A stretch of 31,651 bases of DNA from CAVDHB01 sp963608705 (GCA_963608705.1 CAVDHB010000069.1:1-31651), one strand, 5' to 3'. Shown: positions 14,149-23,318, counted from the stretch's first letter. Numbers and translations are program-made. The notes: generated from the letters alone by a model not told the origin.

Positions 14149-14838
14149 ATGAAAAGAATCATACTGCTATTACTCATGGTAGCAGGACTGGCCACCACAA
14201 TGGGCGCACAGCGTTTAGAAGGCAAAAAAGTGTCCATCCTTGGTGACTCCTACTCCACCTTCGAGGGATATGTACAGCCCAGACAAAACGCCGTGTGGTA
14301 CACATCCAAACCAGACAAGAAAACGGACGTGCGCAAAGTAGAAGAAACATGGTGGTATATCTGGGCAAAAGAAAACAAATGCAAGATTGAACGCAATAAC
14401 TCCTACTCAGGTGCGACTGTGTGCAACAGAGGATACCGGGGAGATGATTACGCCGATCGTTCCTATGTCACCCGTGTACACAACCTGGGAAATCCAGACT
14501 TGATACTCATCTTCGGCGGCACGAACGACAGTTGGGCAAACTCTCCCATAGGCAGCTACCAATACAAGGATTGGACACAGGAATCACTCTTCAGTTTCCG
14601 TCCGGCACTGGCCTACCTGCTGCGGCACGCCTTGAGTCTTTATCCCAAGGCACGCACAATCTTCATCCTCAACGACGGGCTGAAGCCAGAAATCACAGAG
14701 TCGGCGGAAACCATCTGCAAACGATACGGAGTGGCCTGCGTGAAGCTGAAAGGCATTGACAAACAAAGCGGCCATCCTTCCGTGAAAGGAATGAAACAGA
14801 TAGCCGACCAACTGAACCAAACAATGTTCAATGATTAG
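14149..14838 (+). CDS. secreted SGNH/GDSL-family hydrolase
   Basis: The 229-aa protein has a Sec signal peptide (hydrophobic LLLLMVAGLATTMGA, residues 5-20). Block I is GDSYS with the nucleophile Ser34, block III is GGTND (123-127), and the Asp/His pair is D204 and H209 in DKQSGHPS. SGNH enzymes are esterases, often removing acetyl or acyl groups from glycans or lipids; the substrate here is unknown. It lies upstream of a secreted GH109-like protein, so glycan de-esterification is plausible. It is probably periplasmic, with no lipobox. Confidence 0.88.
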   Translation: MKRIILLLLMVAGLATTMGAQRLEGKKVSILGDSYSTFEGYVQPRQNAVWYTSKPDKKTDVRKVEETWWYIWAKENKCKIERNNSYSGATVCNRGYRGDDYADRSYVTRVHNLGNPDLILIFGGTNDSWANSPIGSYQYKDWTQESLFSFRPALAYLLRHALSLYPKARTIFILNDGLKPEITESAETICKRYGVACVKLKGIDKQSGHPSVKGMKQIADQLNQTMFND

Positions 14839-14913
14839 TATGTTATGTTTATTTAGCTACACAAATACGACTTCATTAAACACTAAACATTAATAATTAA
14901 GCACTAACAAAAA

Positions 14914-16473
14914 ATGAACAAGAAAAATTACCTGTGGATGGGTATGCTGGCCTTGTCACTCGCCTTCGGTGCCGCACAGACCAGCGAGGCGCAATCGCTT
15001 TCACCCGACACCAAATGGCATTGGAACAAGGGAACTATTGTAGTAGAGACACCGCAAAGACCTGCAGGACAGCAGCCGGCCTTGAACCTCACCACACCAA
15101 AGATGACCGCTGTGAGAGTGGGCTTTGCCGGACTGGGCATGAGAGGTCCCGGAGCAGTGGAAAGATTCACCCACATTCCCGGTACACAGACCGTGGCACT
15201 CTGCGACTATGAGCTGAAAAGAGTAAGGAAAAGCCAGCAGATTCTACGAAAAGCTGGATTTCCACCGGCAGCAGAATACAGCGGCGCAGAGGGATATAAA
15301 GCCATGTGCGAACGACCGGACATAGACCTAATCTATATTGCCACAGACTGGGATCACCATTTCCCCATTGCCAAATACGCCATGGAGCATGGCAAGAACG
15401 TAGCCATAGAGGTGCCTTCCGCCATGAATCTGCAACAGTGCTGGGAATTGGTGAATCTCTCTGAGAAAACCCGCAAGCACTGTATGATTCTGGAGAACTG
15501 CTGCTACGACTGGTTCGAGATGAATACCCTTAACATGGCACAGAAGGGCGTGTTCGGGGAGATTCTGCGAGTACAAGGTGCCTACATTCACAATCTGGAC
15601 GAGTTCTGGGACTATTACTGGAAGAACCCGCAAGACAAGGACAAGCTGGGATGGAGACTGAAATACAACATGGAGAACCGTGGCGACGTGTATGCCACAC
15701 ACGGTCTCGGCCCAGTGGCGCAACTGCTGGACATCCACAGAGGCGACCGCATGAAAACACTTGTGGCCATGGACACAAAGTCAGCGATAGGAAAGGAACT
15801 CGTGGAGAAACACACTGGCAAACCCTGTCCAGAATTCCGCAACGGAGACCATACCACCACGCTGATTCGCACGGAAAAAGGAAAGGTCATCGAAATACAG
15901 CACGATGTGATGAATCCGCAGCCTTACAACCGGCTCTATCAATTGACAGGTACCAAGGGATTCGCCAACAAATATCCCGTGGAAGGATATGCTTTGGATG
16001 CCAAGCAATTGAAAGCAAGCAATGTACAGCCTAAATTGGACAATCTTTCCTCTCATTCTTTCCTGCCTGAATCTGAAAAGAAGGCGTTAGAAGAGAAGTA
16101 CCAGTCACCCATACTGAAGAAGTACGGAGAAGAAGCCAAAGAAGTGGGAGGACACGGAGGCATGGATTTCGTGATGGACAGCCGACTGGTGTACTGCCTG
16201 CAAAACGGACTTCCTCTTGACATGGATGTGTACGACTTAGCCGAATGGTGCAGTCTGGCCGAACTCGGCTCACTCTCTATGGACAACGGCAACGCCGCTG
16301 TGGCCATTCCTGACTTCACACGAGGCCATTGGAACGACCTGAAAGGATTCCGCCATGCTTTCGCATCCTCTGACGAGGAAGCGACATCCCTGGCAGCAGC
16401 CAAAGCCTTTACAGAAAAGCTGAAAAAAACAGCGGCCAAAGCTTGGAAGAAGTATGACAAACGGGTGAAATAA
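14914..16473 (+). CDS. GH109-like Gfo/Idh/MocA-fold protein (alpha-N-acetylgalactosaminidase-type)
   Basis: The 519-aa protein has a Sec signal peptide (residues 1-27, ending SEAQ). The N-terminal Rossmann NAD site is VGFAGLGMRGPG, with downstream DYELKRVRKSQ, IYIATDWDHH, the conserved EVPSAM, and ENCCYDWFEM; DEFWDYYW and THGLGPVAQLL follow in the C-terminal domain. This is the pattern of GH109 enzymes, which cleave terminal alpha-N-acetylgalactosamine by an NAD-dependent redox mechanism. No twin-arginine motif is present despite nearby tatA. It follows the SGNH gene after about 75 nt and ends at a strong hairpin. Substrate specificity is inferred only. Confidence 0.9.
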   Translation: MNKKNYLWMGMLALSLAFGAAQTSEAQSLSPDTKWHWNKGTIVVETPQRPAGQQPALNLTTPKMTAVRVGFAGLGMRGPGAVERFTHIPGTQTVALCDYELKRVRKSQQILRKAGFPPAAEYSGAEGYKAMCERPDIDLIYIATDWDHHFPIAKYAMEHGKNVAIEVPSAMNLQQCWELVNLSEKTRKHCMILENCCYDWFEMNTLNMAQKGVFGEILRVQGAYIHNLDEFWDYYWKNPQDKDKLGWRLKYNMENRGDVYATHGLGPVAQLLDIHRGDRMKTLVAMDTKSAIGKELVEKHTGKPCPEFRNGDHTTTLIRTEKGKVIEIQHDVMNPQPYNRLYQLTGTKGFANKYPVEGYALDAKQLKASNVQPKLDNLSSHSFLPESEKKALEEKYQSPILKKYGEEAKEVGGHGGMDFVMDSRLVYCLQNGLPLDMDVYDLAEWCSLAELGSLSMDNGNAAVAIPDFTRGHWNDLKGFRHAFASSDEEATSLAAAKAFTEKLKKTAAKAWKKYDKRVK

Positions 16474-16518
16474 TTAGTAGTTATCAGTTAGTAATTACTC
16501 ACAGATAACCTTAAGACT

Positions 16519-16552
16519 ACGCCGGAATACTCATTAACAGGTATTCCGGCGT
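16519..16552 (+). terminator. terminator hairpin after the GH109-like gene
   Basis: A perfect 12-bp stem ACGCCGGAATAC/GTATTCCGGCGT with a 10-nt loop, about 45 nt past the stop codon. Confidence 0.7.
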
Positions 16553-16575
16553 TATGTTATCACCTTAATTAAGTA

Positions 16576-16607
16576 TTGCACAATAGAAAGGGAAAACGTA
16601 TCTTCGC
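16576..16607 (+). promoter_or_regulatory. promoter of the chorismatase/RidA-like gene
   Basis: TTG (16576-16578), 20 bp, TATCTTCGC (16599-16607), 28 nt before the ATG. It has the same -7 variant as the promoter at 9107-9137. Confidence 0.55.
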
Positions 16608-16635
16608 GGCTGGATAACAATAAACCTACGACTAA

Positions 16636-17766
16636 ATGAACATCAGAACATTCTCCTACGCCCAAGAAGGCGTGTCTATTCAGCTTTCCCACACGGGAAA
16701 CAAGGATACATACAACGAATTCTACGCTTATTTTCACATAGACAACCCGACGCACAAAGCTTATGGTGTACAACAGGACGCACTCTTTCAGGCGTTCAAC
16801 CATCTTCAGAAGGAAGAGCTGCTGAAAGGGGCTGTACCCGTCTTCGCACGGTTCTACCTAAGCGACACCGCCAATCATGCGGCGGCACTCAAAGAAGCGT
16901 TGAAGAACGAAGGGACAGACACGGCGTTCTCTATCATCGAACAGCCGCCGTTAGACGGAAGCAAAATCTCGCTTTGGGTCTATTTCGCCTCCAAAGTCAC
17001 TCCTTTCAAAGACGAGGACTTCCAAGGATTCATCTCTCCGGACGGAACCAGACACTATTGGTGGGTTGGCCCACAAATCAACGAATGCTCCTCCGAACAT
17101 CAGGCCCGCATGCTCTTGGAATACTATCAGCTGGCATTGAAACGCCACGACATGAGCATCAAGGACAACTGCCTGCGCACATGGTTCTATGTACAGAACA
17201 TTGACGTGAATTACGCAGGGATGTCAAAGGCGAGAAATGAATTCTTCAAGACCTGCGGACTGAACGCCCGCACGCACTACATCACCAGCACGGGCATTCA
17301 AGGACGTTCTGCCGACTACCATGTAAGCGTGCGTCTGGACGCCTACGCCGCCAAAGGCATCCCCTTGAAGAACATCCAGTATCTGGATGCCAGAGAGTAC
17401 CTCTCTCCTACCCGCATTTACGATGTGACCTTCGAGCGGGGAGTATGCGTACATCTTTCCGACCGCAATAAATACTACATCAGCGGTACGGCCAGCATTG
17501 ACAAGGACGGAAACGTCATGTACGTGGGTGACATAGAGAAACAGACAGAAAGAATGCTCTTGAATGTGGAGAAACTGCTGGAAGAAGGAGGGGCGAATCT
17601 CAAAGACCTCGCCTTTGCCACCGTCTACCTCAGAGACCCCTCCGATGAACCTTCCGTACGCCGCATCCTGGATGAGAGGTTAGCAGGCATCCCCCGTGTC
17701 ATTCTCTACGCCCCTGTCTGCCGCCCTACCTGGCTGATAGAGATGGAGTGCATCGCTGTGAAGTAA
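16636..17766 (+). CDS. RidA/chorismatase-like protein (376 aa)
   Basis: The 376-aa protein carries its recognisable part in the C-terminal half: SGTASIDKDGNVMYVGDIEKQTERMLLNVEKLL, LKDLAFATVYLRD and the terminal CRPTWLIEMECIAV. This is the YjgF/RidA fold pattern, extended at the N-terminus as in chorismatases (FkbO/Hyg5 type), where a Glu near the end of the last strand is catalytic; here E372 or its neighbour could fill that role. GLNARTHYITSTGIQG is also compatible. Chorismatases make hydroxybenzoates or dihydrodiols from chorismate. I infer aromatic-precursor chemistry but cannot exclude an imine-deaminase role. It is a single-gene unit with its own promoter. Confidence 0.7.
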   Translation: MNIRTFSYAQEGVSIQLSHTGNKDTYNEFYAYFHIDNPTHKAYGVQQDALFQAFNHLQKEELLKGAVPVFARFYLSDTANHAAALKEALKNEGTDTAFSIIEQPPLDGSKISLWVYFASKVTPFKDEDFQGFISPDGTRHYWWVGPQINECSSEHQARMLLEYYQLALKRHDMSIKDNCLRTWFYVQNIDVNYAGMSKARNEFFKTCGLNARTHYITSTGIQGRSADYHVSVRLDAYAAKGIPLKNIQYLDAREYLSPTRIYDVTFERGVCVHLSDRNKYYISGTASIDKDGNVMYVGDIEKQTERMLLNVEKLLEEGGANLKDLAFATVYLRDPSDEPSVRRILDERLAGIPRVILYAPVCRPTWLIEMECIAVK

Positions 17767-17802
17767 TTTATAATTGGAAGATATTTAATTGGCATTCATT
17801 AA

Positions 17803-17830
17803 GTAGAGACGCGATTAATCGCGTCTCTAC
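17803..17830. repeat. 28-bp perfect palindrome (REP-like)
   Basis: GTAGAGACGCGATT is followed directly by its exact complement. The same core recurs in degenerate form at 30139-30258. It lies 36 nt after one stop codon and 24 nt before uvrA, where it may also terminate transcription. Confidence 0.8.
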
Positions 17831-17854
17831 ATTGGACATTGAATATTAAACTAA

Positions 17855-20662
17855 ATGGAAACTGGAGTTATACATATACAAGGAGCGAAAGTCAACAACC
17901 TGAAAAATGTTACGGTGGACATTCCTCGTGGCAAACTGGTGGTAATCACGGGGCTTTCCGGCTCTGGCAAATCTTCGCTCGCCTTCGACACCCTCTACGC
18001 CGAAGGGCAACGCCGCTATGTGGAAAGCCTCTCGGCCTACGCACGGCAGTTTCTCGGAAGGATGCACAAACCTGAATGCGACTTCATTCAAGGACTCCCT
18101 CCGGCCATCGCCGTGGGGCAAAAAGTAATCAGCCGCAACCCTCGCTCCACCGTGGGCACCTCCACCGAGATTTACGATTACCTTCAGCTGCTTTTCACAA
18201 AGATTGGACGCACCTACTCTCCCATAAGCGGAAAGGAAGTGAAAAAGGACTCCCCGGAGGATGTAGTGCAATGTATGCTCGAGCAACCAGAGAAAACCCG
18301 TTTTCTTGTATTGTCCCCCTTGTGTCTGCACGGAGACCGCACTCTCCAAGCACAATTGGAAATGTACCAGAAAGAAGGCTACAACCGAGTAGAAGTGAAA
18401 GGAGAAGTGAGACGCATCGAGGAAGTGTTGGCTGACAACCCGGAGAGTCTGCAACCGAAAGACATCTACCTTGTCGTAGACCGTATGGCGGCAGGAAGGG
18501 ACGAGTCTGTCGTCTCCCGGCTGACGGATTCCGTGGAGACGGCTCTTTTCGAAGGACACGACTCCTGCGCACTCCGTTTCCTGCCCGAAGGGAAACTATA
18601 TACATTCTCCACCCACTTTGAAGCGGACGGCATGACCTTCGAGGAACCTACGGACAATATGTTCTCGTTCAACTCCCCGATCGGTGCCTGTCCCACGTGT
18701 GAAGGCTTCGGCAAGGTGATGGGGATTGACGAACGATTAGTCATACCCAACAGTTCGCTGAGTGTCTATGACGACGCTGTGATTTGCTGGCGAGGAGAAA
18801 AGATGGGAGAATGGAAGAAAGAGTTCTGCCGACGGGCTGAACGCTATGGAAACTTCCCCATCTTCGAGCCTTATTACAAACTGACACAAGCACAAAAAGA
18901 CATCCTTTGGCACGGTTTTCCGCAGGAGAAAGACATGGATCCGCATGAGAAAGTGGATATTGACGAATTCTTCCGAATGCTGAAAGAGAACCAATACAAG
19001 ATTCAATACCGGGTAATGCTTGCCCGCTACCGAGGCAAGACGATTTGTCCCGACTGCCACGGACTGCGACTGAAGAAAGAAGCGGGTTACGTGAAAATAA
19101 ACGGAAAGAACATCATGGAGCTTTCTAATATGTCGGTGGAGAGACTGCGCCAATGGTTCATGGACTTGAAACTGGAGGCACAAGATGCCGCCATCGCCAA
19201 ACGAATACTGACGGAAATACGCAACCGGCTGAACTATCTCTCCGACGTGGGGCTGGGCTACCTGACATTGATGCGTCCAAGCAATACGCTCTCTGGTGGT
19301 GAGAGCCAGCGTATTAACTTAGCCACATCCTTGGGCAGCAATCTTGTAGGCTCTCTGTATATTCTGGACGAACCCAGCATCGGACTACACAGCCGAGACA
19401 CAGACAGACTGATACACGTGTTGAGAGAGTTACAAGAGCTGGGGAATACAGTGGTTGTGGTGGAACATGACGAGGAAATCATCCGCTCGGCGGACTATAT
19501 CATCGACGTAGGTCCAGGGGCAGGAAGATTAGGCGGACAGATCGTCTATCAAGGCGACATGAAAGACCTTCAAAAAGGTTCGGACAGTTACACGGTGAAG
19601 TATCTACTTGGAGAGGAATGCATTCCCGTACCTGCCACCCGTCGTAGCTGGAACAACTTCATAGAGATAAAAGGAGCCAGAGAGAACAATTTGAAGAACA
19701 TCGACGTGAGGTTTCCGCTCAACACCTTGACTGTAGTCACCGGGGTCAGTGGTTCGGGCAAGTCCTCACTGGTACGTACAATCCTTTACCGTGCCATGAA
19801 ACGCTACCTCGACTCTCCCTGCGACCGTCCGGGTGAGTTTGACACCATGCAGGGAGACATGGACTGTGTGCGAGACATTGAGTTTGTAGACCAGAACCCC
19901 ATCGGAAAATCCTCTCGAAGCAATCCCGTGACCTATGTGAAAGCTTATGATGAAATACGAAAAGTCATGGCCGACCAGCCATTGGCCAAGCAAATGGGCT
20001 ACACACCAGGCTACTTCTCCTTCAACTCCGACGGCGGACGCTGCGAGGAGTGCAAAGGCGAAGGCACGGTCACGGTAGAGATGCAGTTCATGGCAGACTT
20101 AGTGCTGGAATGTGAGTCCTGCCACGGCAAACGCTTCAAGAAAAACATTCTCGAAGTGAAGTTCCACGACAAAAACATCTATGACATCTTAGAGATGACA
20201 GTGGACGAAGCCATAGCGTTCTTCGGACAATACAAGGAGAAGAAAGTCGTGGATAAGCTGACACCGCTGCAAAAAGTTGGGTTAGGTTATGTCAAGCTGG
20301 GACAAAGCTCCAGCACACTTTCAGGAGGTGAGAACCAACGTGTGAAACTGGCTTACTACCTAAGTCAAGAAAAAGCCCACCCCACACTCTTTATCTTTGA
20401 CGAACCTACCACAGGACTGCACTTCCATGACATCAGCCGACTGGTGGGAGTGTTTAACGCCCTAATTGAGCGTGGACATTCCATCCTCATCATCGAGCAT
20501 AACATGGACGTGGTAAAATGTGCCGACTATGTGATAGACTTAGGTCCAGAAGGCGGAGACAAAGGAGGAAAACTCGTAGTGGCCGGTACGCCGGAAGAAG
20601 TGGCGAAGTGCAAAGACAGCTACACCGGGAAATACCTAAAGGAAAAGCTGACGGAAAAATAA
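17855..20662 (+). CDS. uvrA: excinuclease ABC subunit UvrA
   Basis: The 935-aa UvrA dimerises and hands damaged DNA to UvrB in nucleotide excision repair. There are two ABC modules: Walker A GLSGSGKSS near residue 33 and GVSGSGKSS in the second half, with ABC signatures TLSGGESQR and TLSGGENQR. Zinc-binding Cys pairs occur at CPTCEGFG, CPDCHG, CEECKGEG and CESCHGKRF. The region 118-230 is present and matches a UvrB-binding domain, favouring true UvrA over shortened UvrA2 paralogues. The start is preceded by a REP-like palindrome. No SOS-type box is seen. Confidence 0.97.
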   Translation: METGVIHIQGAKVNNLKNVTVDIPRGKLVVITGLSGSGKSSLAFDTLYAEGQRRYVESLSAYARQFLGRMHKPECDFIQGLPPAIAVGQKVISRNPRSTVGTSTEIYDYLQLLFTKIGRTYSPISGKEVKKDSPEDVVQCMLEQPEKTRFLVLSPLCLHGDRTLQAQLEMYQKEGYNRVEVKGEVRRIEEVLADNPESLQPKDIYLVVDRMAAGRDESVVSRLTDSVETALFEGHDSCALRFLPEGKLYTFSTHFEADGMTFEEPTDNMFSFNSPIGACPTCEGFGKVMGIDERLVIPNSSLSVYDDAVICWRGEKMGEWKKEFCRRAERYGNFPIFEPYYKLTQAQKDILWHGFPQEKDMDPHEKVDIDEFFRMLKENQYKIQYRVMLARYRGKTICPDCHGLRLKKEAGYVKINGKNIMELSNMSVERLRQWFMDLKLEAQDAAIAKRILTEIRNRLNYLSDVGLGYLTLMRPSNTLSGGESQRINLATSLGSNLVGSLYILDEPSIGLHSRDTDRLIHVLRELQELGNTVVVVEHDEEIIRSADYIIDVGPGAGRLGGQIVYQGDMKDLQKGSDSYTVKYLLGEECIPVPATRRSWNNFIEIKGARENNLKNIDVRFPLNTLTVVTGVSGSGKSSLVRTILYRAMKRYLDSPCDRPGEFDTMQGDMDCVRDIEFVDQNPIGKSSRSNPVTYVKAYDEIRKVMADQPLAKQMGYTPGYFSFNSDGGRCEECKGEGTVTVEMQFMADLVLECESCHGKRFKKNILEVKFHDKNIYDILEMTVDEAIAFFGQYKEKKVVDKLTPLQKVGLGYVKLGQSSSTLSGGENQRVKLAYYLSQEKAHPTLFIFDEPTTGLHFHDISRLVGVFNALIERGHSILIIEHNMDVVKCADYVIDLGPEGGDKGGKLVVAGTPEEVAKCKDSYTGKYLKEKLTEK

Positions 20663-20675
20663 CCTGTTTCCGCTG

Positions 20676-20707
20676 TTGCGCAAATCAAGAGAATTGCGTA
20701 ACTTTGC
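20676..20707 (+). promoter_or_regulatory. promoter of tRNA-Arg
   Basis: TTG (20676-20678), 20 bp, TAACTTTGC (20699-20707): a near-ideal Bacteroidota promoter ending 20 nt before the tRNA. Confidence 0.7.
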
Positions 20708-20727
20708 GGCAACTTTTAATGGGAGCG

Positions 20728-20799
20728 GCCCTTGTAGTTCAACGGATAGAATAGAAGTTTCCTAAACTTTAGATCCGAGTTCGATTCTCGGCGAGGGTA
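20728..20799 (+). tRNA. tRNA-Arg (anticodon CCU)
   Basis: A cloverleaf can be drawn. Acceptor GCCCTTG pairs with CGAGGGT (including G-T pairs), anticodon stem GAAGT/ACTTT holds loop TTCCTAA with anticodon CCT at 20761-20763, and T-arm CCGAG/CTCGG holds loop TTCGATT. Discriminator A; CCA is not encoded. It decodes AGG. Confidence 0.93.
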
Positions 20800-20824
20800 C
20801 ATTATCATTCTAAATTATCAAATT

Positions 20825-21574
20825 ATGAAAAGAATTGTATTGGTTAGACACGGACAGAGCGTGTGGAATCAAGAGAACCGTTTTACAGGATGGACTGATG
20901 TAGACCTGAGCGAGCAGGGAATCAAAGAGGCGCAAGAAGCTGGAAAAGCGTTGAAAGCCGCTGGATTCAAATTCGAGAAGGCTTACACCTCCTATCTGAA
21001 ACGCGCCGTGAAGACCTTGAACAACATCCTCGACAAGATGGATTTGGACTGGATTCCCGTGGAGAAAACTTGGCGTCTGAACGAGAAGAGCTACGGACAG
21101 TTGCAAGGTTTGAACAAAGCGGAGACCGCTGAGAAATACGGCAACGAGCAGGTACACATCTGGCGTCGTAGCTACGACGTGGCTCCCCACGCTTTGGAAG
21201 ACACTGACCCTCGCAGCCCGATTAACGACCCTCGTTATGCGTTGGTTCCGAGTCAGGATCTGCCCCGTACAGAATGCTTGAAAGACACAGTAAACCGTAT
21301 CCTCCCCTACTGGAAATGTCAGATTTTCCCCAACTTGAAGACTGCGGACGACATCATCGTAGTGGCTCATGGAAACAGCTTGCGTGGTATCATCAAGTAT
21401 CTGAAAGGTATCTCTGACGAAGACATCGCCGGACTGAACCTTCCGACTGCCATTCCTTACGTGTTCGAGTTTGATGACAACTTGAACTTGCAGAAAGACT
21501 ACTACGTAGGCGACCCTGAGAAAATCAAGAAACTCATGGAAGCTGTGGCTAACCAGGGTGTAGCAAAGAAATAA
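20825..21574 (+). CDS. gpmA: 2,3-bisphosphoglycerate-dependent phosphoglycerate mutase
   Basis: The 249-aa glycolytic enzyme interconverts 3- and 2-phosphoglycerate. The phosphohistidine motif is LVRHGQSVWN (His9), RLNEKSYGQLQG follows, and the second catalytic His lies in VVAHGNSLRG. The length matches the dimeric dPGM class; the insert with RRSYDVAPHALEDTDPR is typical. It lies directly after tRNA-Arg and may be read partly from the tRNA promoter. It ends at a hairpin shared with the convergent mscS gene. Confidence 0.96.
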   Translation: MKRIVLVRHGQSVWNQENRFTGWTDVDLSEQGIKEAQEAGKALKAAGFKFEKAYTSYLKRAVKTLNNILDKMDLDWIPVEKTWRLNEKSYGQLQGLNKAETAEKYGNEQVHIWRRSYDVAPHALEDTDPRSPINDPRYALVPSQDLPRTECLKDTVNRILPYWKCQIFPNLKTADDIIVVAHGNSLRGIIKYLKGISDEDIAGLNLPTAIPYVFEFDDNLNLQKDYYVGDPEKIKKLMEAVANQGVAKK

Positions 21575-21596
21575 ATCATTGTTCCATAATAAAACG

Positions 21597-21626
21597 CAGG
21601 ATACTTCCCGAAAGAGAAGTATCCTG
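21597..21626. terminator. bidirectional terminator between gpmA and mscS
   Basis: An 11-bp stem CAGGATACTTC/GAAGTATCCTG with an 8-nt loop, with T-rich sequence after it and A-rich sequence before it, between convergent genes. Confidence 0.8.
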
Positions 21627-21631
21627 TATTT

Positions 21632-22528
21632 TTATGCCTTTTCCACTAACTGATGATAGGTCGGATAAGGTATGTCTATATGTTCTTTGTCAAAGCGGAT
21701 TTTCAACGCCTTCCGCAAATCACAACTTAACGCAAAGGCTTCAGCGGAATTGTCCGCCCATACCCAAGCCCGGAGTGTGATAGCGAAATCGCCCAAATCC
21801 ACCACACGGATAACCACTTGGTCTTTCCCCTCCTTCTTGTCCTCCTCGCTGCGTTTGTCCCGCAAAAGCGGATTTTTCATAATCTCGTCACGCATGATAT
21901 TGATAGCCCTGTCAAGGTCCGTGTCATAAGACACTCCCACATCCACCGTCTGACAAGCCCGGCTGTCAATAATCGTATTGTTCACAATGACACTGGTGTT
22001 CATCTTGCTGTTCGGTATCATAATGTGCTGGTTGGAAAGACTTCTCAGCTCCGTATGGCGCAAAGTGATGGACAACACGGTACCTTCCACCGCCCCATTG
22101 TCTATATTGATGTAGTCCCCCACCCGAAAAGGCTTGGAGAAAATGATGAATAGTCCACTCACAATGTTCCCCAAGGCTTCCTGCGAAGCCAAACCTACGG
22201 CCATGGCAAGAATACCGGCACTGGCAAAGATGGAGTTACTGATTTTCTCCATGCCCGGAATGAGAGAAAGGAAAGAGGCACATCCTATCACATACACCAC
22301 CGTCTTCAAAAGCCGTTTGGCGAATCCAGCACCCGTGGTGTCCTCTCCACGTCGTTTGTGTCTAAGTGCGGCACGATGGAAAAAGAAATTAATCAGCAGC
22401 ACAAGAACTTGCACAAAGAGATAGATTACTACCACTTTAAGTGCGAACGTAAGAAGCCCGCTCAAATCATAGCCGAAAAGATGTACCCTCAGCAATTCCT
22501 TTAGTTGATGAGTTTGTAGTTTGTCCAT
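21632..22528 (-). CDS. MscS-family mechanosensitive channel
   Basis: The protein is about 298 aa in the inner membrane. Transmembrane helices lie near the N-terminus (LLTFALKVVVIYLFVQVLVLLI) and at VVYVIGCASFLSLI. The conserved pore helix and upper beta domain follow: ASAGILAMAVGLASQEALGNIVSGLFIIFSKPFRVGDYI, TVLSITLRHTELRSLSNQHIMIPNS. It releases solutes on hypo-osmotic shock. The start at 22528 is chosen over an upstream in-frame codon (22594) because a consensus promoter lies between them. It is convergent with gpmA and single-gene. Confidence 0.93.
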   Translation of the reverse strand: MDKLQTHQLKELLRVHLFGYDLSGLLTFALKVVVIYLFVQVLVLLINFFFHRAALRHKRRGEDTTGAGFAKRLLKTVVYVIGCASFLSLIPGMEKISNSIFASAGILAMAVGLASQEALGNIVSGLFIIFSKPFRVGDYINIDNGAVEGTVLSITLRHTELRSLSNQHIMIPNSKMNTSVIVNNTIIDSRACQTVDVGVSYDTDLDRAINIMRDEIMKNPLLRDKRSEEDKKEGKDQVVIRVVDLGDFAITLRAWVWADNSAEAFALSCDLRKALKIRFDKEHIDIPYPTYHQLVEKA

Positions 22529-22568
22529 AATTTTTTGTACTTTTGCATGAGATTTGACGTTACTGCCA

Positions 22569-22599
22569 CAAAGATAAGGCAAACAAAGAAACATACCAA
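22569..22599 (-). promoter_or_regulatory. promoter of mscS-family gene
   Basis: On the minus strand TTG (22597-22599), 20 bp, TATCTTTG (22569-22576). It lies inside the longer possible reading frame, so it fixes the start at 22528 with a leader of about 35 nt. Confidence 0.65.
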
Positions 22600-22684
22600 A
22601 AAGAAAACCTTCTTTTTGTACAATTCTTTCGTATGTACGCTTTCAGGCAGAAAGGAAATCGAAGGTAATTAAGTAAAAACTATC

Positions 22685-23221
22685 ATGGACTTTCAAGCTA
22701 TTATCGACAAATATTACCCAGAGGATAACGAACTACGAAGAATCTATCTGGTGCATAGCACCCAAGTGGCCCGCAAGGCGTTGGAATGCGTGGACAGACA
22801 TCCAGAGCTGAAGCTTGACCGACAGTTTGTGGAAGAGGCCGCCATGCTGCACGACTTGGGAATATTCAAGGTGAACGCACCATCCATCTACTGTATGGGT
22901 GACAAGCCTTATATCTGTCATGGTATCATCGGTGCGGAAATTCTGCGCCAAGAAGGATATCCAAGGCATGCCTTGGTATGTGAACGCCATACGGGAGCAG
23001 GCATCTCCCTGCAAATGATTATCGACCAGCAATTGCCGTTGCCTCACCGGGACATGCTTCCCGTCAGTCTGGAGGAACAAGTGGTCTGCTTTGCCGACAA
23101 ATTCTATTCCAAAAGCCATCTTCGCCGGGAACGCACTCCCAAACAGGCTTCCAAAAGCCTCGAACGATTCGGGAAAGAAGGGGTAAAGCGATTCGAAACC
23201 TGGTGTAAACGCTTCTTATAA
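22685..23221 (+). CDS. HD-domain phosphohydrolase-like protein
   Basis: The 178-aa protein has the HD metal-site order: H24 (LVHSTQVA), H56-D57 (AAMLHDLGIFK), H79 (CHGIIGAEIL), H102 (ERHTGAG) and a late Asp in CFADKFYSK. It resembles the small HD proteins often annotated as phosphohydrolases; the substrate (nucleotide or signal molecule) is unknown. It stands alone, divergent from mscS, about 100 nt upstream of lptD. Confidence 0.88.
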   Translation: MDFQAIIDKYYPEDNELRRIYLVHSTQVARKALECVDRHPELKLDRQFVEEAAMLHDLGIFKVNAPSIYCMGDKPYICHGIIGAEILRQEGYPRHALVCERHTGAGISLQMIIDQQLPLPHRDMLPVSLEEQVVCFADKFYSKSHLRRERTPKQASKSLERFGKEGVKRFETWCKRFL

Positions 23222-23247
23222 AATACATTAAATTACTTTTCCCTTGA

Positions 23248-23278
23248 TTGGGAGTTAAGGAAGAATGCGTAATTTTGC
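23248..23278 (+). promoter_or_regulatory. promoter overlapping the 5' end of the lptD reading frame
   Basis: TTG (23248-23250), 19 bp, TAATTTTGC (23270-23278) is an excellent match that spans the first in-frame ATG (23265), arguing that translation starts further downstream. Confidence 0.5.
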
Positions 23279-23318
23279 GCAAAACATCGCCCCAAAGGGC
23301 TTCTTAGACTGCAAATTC

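Noticed and set aside
14914..14995. Twin-arginine signal on the GH109-like protein, suggested by nearby tatA
   Set aside because: The signal peptide begins MNKKNYLWMGM and has no RR motif; it is an ordinary Sec signal.
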